From contig JAGFBZ010000181.1 of the NCBI GenBank assembly GCA_018398805.1, positions 186,001 through 250,000 on the forward strand: a stretch of DNA of 64,000 nucleotides, in the 5' to 3' direction. The stretch comes from Hirundichthys speculiger. Lineage: Eukaryota > Chordata > Actinopteri > Beloniformes > Exocoetidae. The notes under the pieces were generated by a model. It was not told where the DNA came from, made no database searches, and saw only the letters and a list, made by a program, of their open reading frames with translations. Below, one piece after another: positions 41,800-52,400 of the stretch; within the stretch, counting starts at the first letter, position 1; each line of letters opens with the position of its first letter. A program made the translations under genes and the position numbers.

Positions 41800-42000
41800 A
41801 AAAAAAAAAAAACACAGTTCACTGGTTACAAATAACCTTGTTTCTGTCGAATCTGTGGTCTGGGAGAACTTTAAAATGAAAATGTCCATGTAAAGTTCTG
41901 TAACTTTCCCATCTCCATGTCTGTTTTGGCTTTTCCACATGTTTTTCAGGGAAATCATGTGATTAATCACAATCAAAATTGTAATCGTTGCCCAGCTACA
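41800..42000 (-). repeat. DNA-transposon coding fragment (paired with 52230-52450)
   Basis: The reverse complement matches 52230-52450: AAACAGACATGGAGA, then TTTTAAAGTTCTCCCAGAC and ACAGAAACAAGGTTATTTGT recur. The translated segment ([19 protein letters not shown]) is open in both copies. I suspect a hAT-type transposase piece but cannot name it. Confidence 0.5.
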
Positions 42001-42058
42001 CACTCACACCAGATAGTGAAATTAATATGTTTGTTGTTTGACTATTGTAGATCATTTT

Positions 42059-43110
42059 TAGGGGTGCACGATAACTATCGGCCTGTTAACAGGAAATTAT
42101 GACGTCATCCCAATAACTCCGATATCACAACGAATAGCCCCGATAACATTTATATTTCTGTCAACACAGCAGTGCCTCGCTCCCTCTGAGCCTTGAATGA
42201 CCAGCAGTGAATGTTATGTTCAAGTAACGTCGGCATAATCAGAAAAACGATTACTCAATAAGGAAAATCAAGAATACCCCCTCATGCCAGAAAACAACTC
42301 GTTAACTCGGTCATAATTTTAGTAGTTGATATTCGCAGTATTTTCCCACATGTTACACATAAAAAAAGAAAAAAATAGAAAAGGCTGAAAGAACGACTAG
42401 CAAATAAGGGATCGTGGGAATTTACGTTACACCTTGAATGCAGCCTGCTGCACAGCGCTGATCACAACAAACATGGCGGCGTGGAACTTCGTTAAAGTTT
42501 CAGAAGAAGATAGTTTGGTGGTTATTTGTGACGAATCCTCCGAGTGAATTCTACGAGGAGGGAAGCACAAGCTTTAATACGTAAAACCTGATCAGCCACC
42601 TACAACATAACAATCACTTCCATGGAGTTTTGAAATCACGCTAACGTGAGCTAACGGAAGCTAATGCTAACGTGCGCTAGCCAGCAGCAGTCTCTCCTCT
42701 CCCTCATTCCTCTCATCTAAAGCTTCCATGAGATTAAAAAATAAAAACTAATGAACCTCATTTACTTTAATTAAAGGTATTAATTAAATGGAACCACAAG
42801 CCAAAATCCTTTAAATGTTAATCTTTTTCAGTTAGTAATTCTGATGCATGTATTTCCATCAGTTCAAGGAGCCTTTATTTTTTATATCAGTCAGTAATGA
42901 ACCTTATTTAAGTTAATGTGAGATATCAAATAGGTTTTATGAAAATGTTTGAGAGGCTTGCCAATAGTTTTTCAATGGAAAAAATAAATATCTGTTCATT
43001 TAAAAAGTCTAAACTATTTTTGATTTTGTTCATAGTATTAAAGTAATGATCTTAGGTATATGTGTGTGTTATCGGTATCGGTTTTAAAAAACCGTTATTG
43101 TGCATCCCTA
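42059..43110. mobile_element. hAT-type MITE (1.05 kb) 3' of ndufb7
   Basis: Ends TAGGGGTGCACGATAAC and, inverted, TAGGGATGCACAATAAC (15 of 17 identical) are flanked by ATCATTTT (42051-42058) and ATAATTTT (43111-43118), an 8-bp duplication with one mismatch. There is no transposase frame. Confidence 0.82.
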
Positions 43111-43560
43111 ATAATTTTATCTAAAAAAAAGAAGACTATTCACTCACCAAAAACTGGATATTCTGGATGAATCCAAACTGATGAGTTTAAACTTTAAAGG
43201 CAACACAAAACTATTTGGTTTATCTTCTTTTAATAAATCACCTCAAGCATGAACAACATTAAATTATGTCAGGATTTTAGATTTGAGACTTAGAAGTATT
43301 CAAACCAAACAGTTAAAGACATTGAATATCAACATTCAACCCTCAAGCTGATGAAAATGGAGCCATTTTACACGTTGCAATATTCAGTGTAGTTTGAGGG
43401 GGAAGGGTGCCTTGGGAGATGAAACTGAAATTAGTTAACCAGGAATACAAAAGAAATTGGAACAAATCTAGTAGTTTATATTTTCACTTCATGAAGCAGG
43501 GGCTGAATGCAAAAAGAAAATATTAAAATTGAGGGAGGTAAAGGCTTTTATTAGTCGCGC
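43111..43560. other. Intergenic stretch before the G-rich array
   Basis: No exon or element ends were recognised. Confidence 0.4.
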
Positions 43561-43561
43561 A

Positions 43562-44470
43562 GGGGGAGGGTGGAGGGGGTGGGCCTCAGGTGGGTGGGGG
43601 GAGGGGGGGGCCTCAGGTGGGTGAGGGTGGAGGGGGCGGGCCTCAGGTGGGTGAGGGTGGAGGGGGTGGGCCTCAGGTGGGTGAGGGTGGAGGAGGCGGG
43701 CCTCAGGTGGGTGAGGGTGGAGGAGGTGGGAGGGTGGAGGGTGGGGGGAGGGTGGAGGGGGGGGTCAGGTGGGTGGGGGGAGGGGAGGGTGGGGTGGAGG
43801 GGTGGGTGAGGGTGGAGGAGGTGGGTGAGGGTGGAGGGGGGGGCCTCAGGTGGGTGAGGGTGGAGGGGGGGTGAGGGTGGAGGGGGGGAGGGGTGAGGGT
43901 GGAGGGAGGTGGTGAGGGTGGAGGGGGGAGGGGGGAGGGGGTGAGGGGGTGGGGTGGGTGGGGGGGTCAGGTGGGTGAGGGGGAGGAAGGTGGGTGAGGG
44001 GGTGGAGGGGGCGGGGTGGGTGAGGTGGAGGAGGGGGGTGAGGGGTGGAGGGTGGAGGGAGGTGGGGTGGGGGTGGAGGGGGCGGGCCTCAGGTGGGTGA
44101 GGGTGGTGGAGGAGGTGGGTGAGGGTGGAGGGGGGGCGGGGCCTCAGGTGGGTGAGGGTGGAGGAGGTGGGTGAGGGTGGAGGGGGCGGGGGCCTCAGGT
44201 GGGTGAGGGTGGAGGAGGTGGGTGAGGGTGGAGGGGGGGGGGTGGCCTGAGGTGGGTGAGGGTGGAGGGGGGTGTGAGGTGGAGAGGCGGGCCTCAGGTG
44301 GGTGAGGGTGGGGAGGGGGCGGGCCTCAGGTGGGTGAGGGTGGAGGAGGGGTGGGTGAGGGGTGAGGAGGCGGGGGGGGGTGAGGGTGGAGGGGCGGGTG
44401 AGGGGGGGGGAGGGCCTCAGGTGGGTGAGGGGGCGGGAGGAGGAGGGGGTGAGGGTGGAGGGGGCGGGCC
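43562..44470. repeat. G-rich minisatellite between ndufb7 and tecr 3' ends
   Basis: About 0.9 kb of variable units built from GGTGGGTGAGGGTGGAGG and GGGGGCGGGCCTCA. The plus strand carries hundreds of G-triplets and longer G-runs. It starts 8 bp beyond the tecr stop codon, so it would form the tecr 3' UTR, read as C-rich RNA. Read-through from ndufb7 would give G-rich RNA. Confidence 0.92.
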
Positions 44471-44477
44471 TCGTCGT

Positions 44478-47400
44478 CTACAGGATGAAGGGCAGGATAG
44501 GTGAACGGAGAGGAGGGTAGTCGCGGAACTCCTTCAGGTAGCTACGATGCTTTCCTTTGGCCCAAACAGTCATCTGGATGAAACCCACCAAGGTGAAGAA
44601 GGCCACCGGCAAACACTGGGTCATCAGAGTGAAGCCGAGCCAGGAGCCGAGCTGCAGGAGGAAGAAGAGCAGCGTTACGTGGAATATTTAACTCATAATA
44701 TTTAACAGTGAGGAGGAAAATGTTTTATTTCAATTGCTACTTCCCTGCACTTAGCTGTGTTGCAGACTGTTTGCATGTGTGTAAATGAGTACTCTTCTTT
44801 TCATTTATATTACTTTAGGCTATTTTGTTGCAGTATGTGGTGGAATAACAAAAGAGTAGTGTTGCATAATATTTTTAACTGGAGATAAAATCACAAAAAA
44901 ACTCAAAGCCAGCATCAGCTCATCTGGAAATGTTCTGTTCTGTGGGTCTACTGATGGGTCATAAGAGGTTATTAGGGGTAAAAATCTCCACATTTAATTA
45001 ATAGGATAATTATCTACACATTATAAAAAAAAAAACAAAAGAAGAAGAAGCAGTTAAAGGTTGTAATTCAATAAAAAAAAAAAAAAAAAAAAAACAGAGC
45101 CATGAATGCATCTGTCGAAGGAAACTACAACACAGGTGACATCCGGCAATAATTAATTTACACAGTTTAAAACTGCAGTGTCACACGAAACACCACAATA
45201 CACACAAGTTACCTGGTAGGTTACTGATGACTGTTAAACGCACAGTTCTGAGCTGTAAACATGTTTAGGAAATGTTCTGAGTGAACATGTTCTGTTTAGT
45301 CAGTATTTAGCAGAAAAGCCTTTACCTCATAGGTGTAGTTGGGACAGGAGACCAGCAGGAAGATCCACGTGAACGGGTTCTTAGTTGGGTAGGGAATCTT
45401 CCTGGTCTTAGAACCTGCATTCAGAAATTACATTTAAAAATATTTCAGCTTTCTAATCGCTTTCACTTTCATATGTTGTTCCGTTTCATCTATTAACAGA
45501 TTTTTTTTTTATAAAAAAAGGACTTATCACAAATATTTTTACACAGCATTACTTGATGTGAAATTAAGTGTGAGGTTTTTAGGTTAAAAATAGCTAATTG
45601 GTATTGGAACAAAACAAGGAACAATAAAGAGAAGAAAAACTGTCAATCCTGAAAGAAAATCTTCAAAGAATTGTAATGTGGTGTGAAACATGCAGTATGT
45701 TTGAATGACAGGTGTTTACCTGGTGGACGGAGGTTCCGCAGGGCGATGTGGATGGACAGGTTACCAACCTGACAGAACTGAGAGAAAAAGGTCATGATGT
45801 CATACGCGCAGGTCACATGACTGAGTGGAGGATTAAAGTTTAATAAGTTCAAGATAAGGAAAAGAGCTGCTTGAATTATGTCAAATACACTTGAACTTTT
45901 CAGCCTTTTGCCCCTTTTTAGGCTCCAGACATAACGATATAAAATTTTATTAATTCTTGACAATAAATTGTCAAGAATCAACAAAAAGTGAAGTGGAACA
46001 AAATTTATTGGATATTTTAAACTTTTTCAACAAGTTTAGAATATCCAATAAAATTCATTTCACTTCACGATTGTGTCCCACTTGTTGATTCTTGATTTTA
46101 AAAAAATTGAAATTTTATCTCTTTATGTTTGAAGCCTGAAATGTGGTATAAGGTTGAAAAGTTCAAGGAGCTGAATACTTTCACAAGGTTCTGTGTGTTC
46201 TTTTATAAAAGTTCATCCAAAAAAATACTACACATAAAATAAAAAGAAAAAGGATGTGCTCTGATTAGAAATATTCTTACCAAGAATATGATGAGGGCCA
46301 GTCTGATCTGCTGCTCCCCGTACACTGCAAAAGGCACCATTAACATCATCTTTAATAAATACAATACATCTAATTTCTACACAGCTGAATCCAGAAGTTT
46401 ACAGACACACTGCAAAAACACATGTTTCAGTTTTAGTCTCACAAGTCCAATCAGACTAAACCTCTCCTGTTTCAGGTCAGTCAGGATCACCAAAATTATT
46501 TAGTTTTGTTAAACGCCACAATAATGAGAGAGAATTTCTTAGATAAATTTATATTATTTTCTTTGAGGTAGAAAAATTCATAAACATTTCCCTTGAATGG
46601 AGCAGCATTTCTTTTTAACTGCACGGCTCGGGTCAAACGTTCTGGGTTTCCTTCCACCGTCTTCTGAAAGGATTCTGCTGGACTTCTAGCCCGGTCCTCG
46701 GGACAGAACCGACAGAACCGATGGAACCGAGTCCTCGAGACAGAACCAATGGAACCGAGTCCTCGGGGCAGAACCGATGGAACCGAGTCCTCGAGACAGA
46801 ACCAATGGAACCGAGTCCTCGGGACAGAACCGATGGAACCGAGTCCTTGGGGCAGAACCGACAGAACCGATGGAACCGAGTCTTCGGGGCAGAACCGATG
46901 GAACCGAGTCCTTGGGGCAGAACCGACAGAACCGATGGAACCGAGTCTTCGGGACAGAACCGATGGAACCGAGTCCTCGGGACAGAACCGATGGAACCGA
47001 GTCTTCGGGGCAGAACCGATGGAACAGAGTCCTCGGAGCAGAACCGACAGAACCGATGGAACCGAGTCCTCGGGGCAGAACCGATGGAACCGAGTCCTCG
47101 GGACAGAACCGATGGAACCGAGTCTTCGGGGCAGAACCGATGGAACAGAGTCCTCGGAGCAGAACCAACAGAACCGATGGAACCCAGTCCTCGGGGCAGA
47201 ACCGATGGAACCGAGTCTTCGGGGCAGAACCAACAGAACCGATGGAACCGAGTCTTCGGGGCAGAACCGATGGAACCGAGTCCTCGGGGCAGAACCGATG
47301 GAACCGAGTCCTCGGGACAGAACCGATGGAACCGAGTCCTCGGGACAGAACCAATGGAACCGAGTCCTCGGGGCAGAACCGATGGAACCGAGTCCTCGGG

Positions 47401-49396
47401 ACAGAACCGATGGAACTGAGTCTTCGGGGCAGAACCGATGGAACAGAGTTCTCGGAGCAGAACCGACAGAACCGATGGAACCCAGTCCTCTGGGCAGAAC
47501 CGATGGAACCGAGTCTTCGGGGCAGAACCGATGGAACCAAATCCTCGGGGCAGAACCGATGGAACCGAGTCCTCGGGACAGAACCGATGGAACCCAGTCC
47601 TCGGGACAGAACCGATGGAACCGAGTCCTCGGGACAGAACCGATGGAACCGAGTCCTCGGGACAGAACCGATGGAACCGAGTCCTCGGGGCAGAACCGAT
47701 GGAACCGAGTCCTCGGGGCAGAACCGACAGAACCGATGGAACCGAGTCCTCGGGACAGAACCGATGGAACCGAGTACCTGCTGCAACGAGCTCAGGTGCA
47801 TCTGGATGGTGGAGGAGACACTCTGAGGATCACAGTCTTTGATTTCTCCAGTGCTTTTAACACCATCCAGCCTCTGCTGCTGGGGGAGGAGCTGCAGGTG
47901 ATGGAGGAGGAGCTGCAGGTGATGGGGGAGGAGCTGCAGGTGATGGGGGAGGAGCTGCAGGTGATGGGGAGGAGCTGCAGGTGATGGAGGAGGAGCTGCA
48001 GGTGATGGGGGAGGAGCTGCAGGTGATGGAGGAGGAGCTGCAGGTGATGGGGGAGGAGCTGCAGGTGATGGGGGAGGAGCTGCAGGTGATGGGGGAGGAG
48101 CTGCAGGTGATGGAGGAGGAGCTGCAGGTGATAGGGGAGGAGCTGCAAGTGATGGGGGAGGAGCTGCAAGTGATGGGGGAGGATCTGCAGGTGATGGGGG
48201 GAGGAGCAGGTGATGGGGGAGGAGCTGCAGGTGATGGAGGAGGAGCTGCAGGTGATGGGGAGGAGCTGCAAGTGATGGGGGAGGAGCTGCAGGTGATGGG
48301 GGAGGAGCTGTAAGTGATGGGGGAGGAGCTGCAGGTGCTGGGGGAGGAGCTGCAGGTGATGGAGGAGGAGCTGCAAGTGATGGGGAGGAGCTGCAGGTGA
48401 TGGAGGAGGAGCTGCAAGTGATGGGGGAGGAGCTGCAGGTGATGGAGGAGGAGCTGCAAGTGATGGGGGAGGAGCTGCAGGTGATGGAGGAGGAGCTGCA
48501 AGTGATGGGGAGGAGCTGTAGGTGATGGAGGAGGAGCTGCAAGTGATGGGGGAGGAGCTGCAGGTGATGGGGGAGGAGGAGCTGCAGGGTGATGGGGAGG
48601 AGCTGCAGGTGATGGGGAGGAGCTGCAGGTGATGGGGAGGAGCTGCAGGGTGATGGGGAGGAGCTGCAGGTGAGGGGAGGCAGGAGCTGCAGGTGATGGG
48701 GGAGGAGCTGCAGGTGATGGGGAGGAGCTGCAGGTGATGGGGGAGGAGCTGCAGGTGATGGGGGAGGAGCAGGTGATGGAGGAGGAGAGCAAGTGATGGG
48801 GGAGGAGATGAGGGGGGAGGAGCTGAGGTGATGGAGGAGGAGCTGCAAGTGATGGGGGAGGAGCTGCAGGTGATGGGGAGGAGCTGCAGGTGATGGGGGA
48901 GGAGCTGCAGGTGATGGGGGAGGAGCTGCAGGTGATGGGGAGGAGCTGCAGGTGATGGGGAGGAGCTGCAGGTGATGGGTGTCAGCAGCTCTGTGGTCTC
49001 CTGGATTACTGACTACTGGACTGGCAGACCACAGTTTGTCCATCTGCGTTAGGGTTAACCCTAGTTAGGGTTAGGGTTAGTTGTGTCTGATGTGGTGGTC
49101 AGTGATCCAGGAGCTCCTCAGGGGTCTGTGCTCTCTCCCTTCCTCTTCATCTTATACACCACTGATTTTTCAGTACAACTCTGAGTCATGTCACCTGCAG
49201 AAGTTTTCTGATGACTCAGCTGTTGTTGGGTGTATAAGGGGGGAAGATGAGAGTGAGTACAGGACACTGGTGGACAACTTTGTTTTTTTTGTTTATATTT
49301 TTTATATTGCTATTTAATATTGTGTTTTTTTCATGTCTTGCTGCTGCTACACTGCAATTTCCCAGTTTGGGATCAATAAAGTCCATCTATCTATCC

Positions 49397-49465
<69 letters not shown>

Positions 49466-52400
49466 ACATAACAGGAGAGGTTTAGTCCTATTTAACTTCA
49501 GACAGTGAGACAAAAAAAAAGAAGAAACATGCGTTTTTGCAGAGTGTATGTAAACTTCTGGCTTGAACTGCATGTGTAGTGGGTGTACTTGTTGGTGCAT
49601 GGATACTTACTGGGTGGAGTATATAACGGGTGATTGATGTAATAGGCCATCCATGCTGCAAAGCCCCAGTAATAGCTACAGTTCTGAAACGGTTAAAGGG
49701 AGAGTGACGTTCAGGTATCTATGGTGTGGTAGATACATTTTCCCCAGCTATCATCTCTATCAATCTGATGATAGTCAAAGCCAGTCAAACTGAAAATGAA
49801 CTGATTCCAGACATCAGCTGAACAGCCAGTGCATCCTCCTCCTTTACTTCTTACCCCATTTAGTTTACACAACGTGTGGCGAGATGACAGAGCGTGTGAT
49901 TGTGTATGACCTTGAAGATGTTGCGTAGCGGCATCGTTCCATGAGAGAAGCGATGGACGAACAGCGTCTCCAGGAGCCTCTTTACATAGTGGAAGGAGTG
50001 ACACATGCACGCCAGGCTGGAAAAACACATACTCATATCAGTCCAATTCTAGTTACATATAGCTTTTTTGTAGGTTCCAATCTTTTCCATATTGTTAGGG
50101 AAAAATGAAATCCTTTAAGACCAAGGTTAGCATTCTCAGCCTCATGAAGAGCAGTTTATAAATCACATACTAGGCTCCATCACTTGAATTACAATTAATT
50201 TTATTTGTATAGCGTCTGTTACAATGTCTATTGTCTCTAGGTGCTTTACAGAGATTCAGATCATGACCCCCAAATATCATTAACTAAAATTATAATAATA
50301 AATCCTGAACAAGGATAATAGCAGGTAAAAAACTCCCACAGGAGGAGAAAAAAAACCTTTAAGCCAAACAGTGGCAAGAAAAAACCACTCCTGATGAAGA
50401 CCAGCCGGGTAAAGAAAAAAGAAAAAAGAAAAGAGGGGAGACAGAACAGAGAGAGGCTGGAGGACAGAGAGAGGATGGAGGACAGAGAGAGGATGGAGGA
50501 CAGAGAGAGGATGGAGGACAGAGAGGACGGAGGACAGAGAGGATGGAGGACAGAGAGAGAGAGGATGGAGGACGGAGGACGAGAGATGGAGGACAGAGAG
50601 GATGGAGGACAGAGAGAGGATGGAGGAGAGAGAGGAGGAGGACAGAGAGGATGGAGACGGAGGATGGAGGACAGAGAGGATGGAGGACAGAGAGGATGGA
50701 GGACGGAGAGACAGAGAGGATGGAGGACAGAGAGGATGGAAGATAGAGAGAGGATGGAGACAGAGGAAGACAGAGAGGATGGAGGGACAGAGAGGAAGAG
50801 GACAGAGAGGAGGGAGGACAGAGAGAGGATGGAGGACAGAGAGAGGATGGAGGACAGAGAGAGGATGGAAGACAGAGAGGATGGAGGACAGAGAGGATGG
50901 AGGACAGAGAGGATGGAGGACAGAGAGAGGATGGAGGACAGAGAGAGAGAGGAGGAGGACAGAGAGAGGATGGAGGACAGAGAGGATGGAGGACAGAGAG
51001 GATGGAGGACGGAGGACAGAGAGAGGATGGAGGACAGAGAGAGGATGGAGGACAGAGAGAGGATGGAGGACAGAGAGGATGGAGGACAGAGAGGATGGAA
51101 GACAGAGAGGATGGAGGACAGAGAGGATAGAGGACAGAGAGGATGGAGGACAGAGAGAGGATGGAGGACAGAGAGAGGATGGAGGACAGAGAGGATGGAG
51201 GACAGAGAGAGGATGGAGGACAGAGAGGATGGAGGGCAGAGAGAGGATGGAGGACAGAGAGGATGGAGGACAGAGAGAGGATGGAGGACAGAGAGGATGG
51301 AGGACAGAGAGAAGACGGAGGACAGAGAGAGGATGGAGGACAGAGAGAGGATGGAGGACAGAGAGGATGGAGGACAGAGAGGATGGAGGACAGAGAGAGG
51401 ATGGAGGACAGAGAGGATGGAGGACAGAGAGGATGGAGGACAGAGAGGCTGGAGGACAGAGAGAGGAGAGCACACACTTGAGCCATTACTGTCAATAAAA
51501 CAAAGGGAAAGGCTAGCCACCATGTAAATTCAAATTCAAAAATATTTATTGATCCCAAAGAGAAATTAAATAAATAAAGAATCAAGGTTGATCTGCATGA
51601 AAACTGAATGTTCAAACAGATTAGATTAGGTCCAACTTTATTGTCAGTGCACATTTAGATACAAGGCAACGGAATACAGTTGGCATCTAACCAGAAGTGC
51701 ATTTTTGCAGCGCATATAATTTTCATATACGAACAGTATACAGTGTAAACACAGAGGTAAATACAATGAGTGCAAATGAGAAATACAGAAGAAGTTATAT
51801 ACAAGTGCAATGATTTGGATGTATCCAATGAGGAAGATATTGTATACCACAATAAATAATTTGTGTACATTAACTAAACATAGAAAGGGTTACTTACAGA
51901 AAAGGTTATAGACACCAAGTTCAATGAAGGAAGCTATATAGAATTATAAAAATAATACACATATGTAAATAATACACAGAAGTGTGCAATGTGTGATGAG
52001 TGTAATGATTAGATAAATGATTACAGGGTTAAGTTTATGTTCAGTAGTGAGTTGTCAGTAGCAATTATGGTAGTGCAATTCTATTTTAAGTATCTATGTA
52101 GAGGTATTTCATGAGTAGTGCATGGCAAATACAGTTAAAAGTAATTTGTGTTAATTTCAGGGCTGGGCAAGATGACGTGTTATTATCGCATTAACTCATT
52201 AATCTATTAACGTTGACATTTCTTTTTGTGCGTATTAACGCATGTTGCTCACATGCTTTTATTTTGAAAAGCCTGTTACTGGCTGCTGCGGAACCGGAAG
52301 ATAATTAACAGAAAAACATGCGGAAAAGCTAAAACAGACATGGAGACGGTAAAGTTACAGAAAATTAACATAGACATTTTTATTTTAAAGTTCTCCCAGA

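Larger units (their letters stand above)
47786..49467 (+). pseudogene. L2/Rex-type LINE RT fragment interrupted by a minisatellite
   Basis: The frame begins [18 protein letters not shown] (RT motif A), enters the 21-bp array, and resumes with [29 protein letters not shown] (motif B) and [10 protein letters not shown] (motif C, both Asp kept). It ends after YRTLVDNF, where the 3' tail GGGATCAATAAAGTCC and ATCT repeats follow. The endonuclease and RT thumb are missing. Stops occur where the telomere-like repeat is inserted. Confidence 0.82.
46382..49570. mobile_element. Tc1 (Sleeping Beauty-like) element filled with LINE and minisatellites
   Basis: The left end CAGCTGAATCCAGAAGTTTA and the inverted right end CAGTTCAAGCCAGAAGTTTA extend as imperfect repeats of about 95 bp (shared GCAAAAAC, ACATGTTTC, GACTAAACCTCTCCTG). 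A Tc1-like AATAATGAGAGAGAATTTCT follows inside the left end. The interior holds no transposase but a LINE piece and two large minisatellites. Flanking dinucleotides are CA on both sides rather than the usual TA. Confidence 0.65.

Noticed and set aside
43570..44504. Gly/Trp-rich frames on plus
   Set aside because: Translation of the G-rich minisatellite in the 3' flank of tecr.
46686..49043. Very long minus-strand open frame (785 codons) and several plus-strand frames of 230-410 codons
   Set aside because: They consist entirely of the 28-bp and 21-bp tandem arrays and lie inside a tecr intron. Openness follows from the unit sequence lacking stops.
50261..51654. Long Leu/Ser/Pro-rich and Glu/Arg/Gly-rich frames on both strands
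   Set aside because: Products of the 18/20-bp purine minisatellite. No splice, start or domain support.
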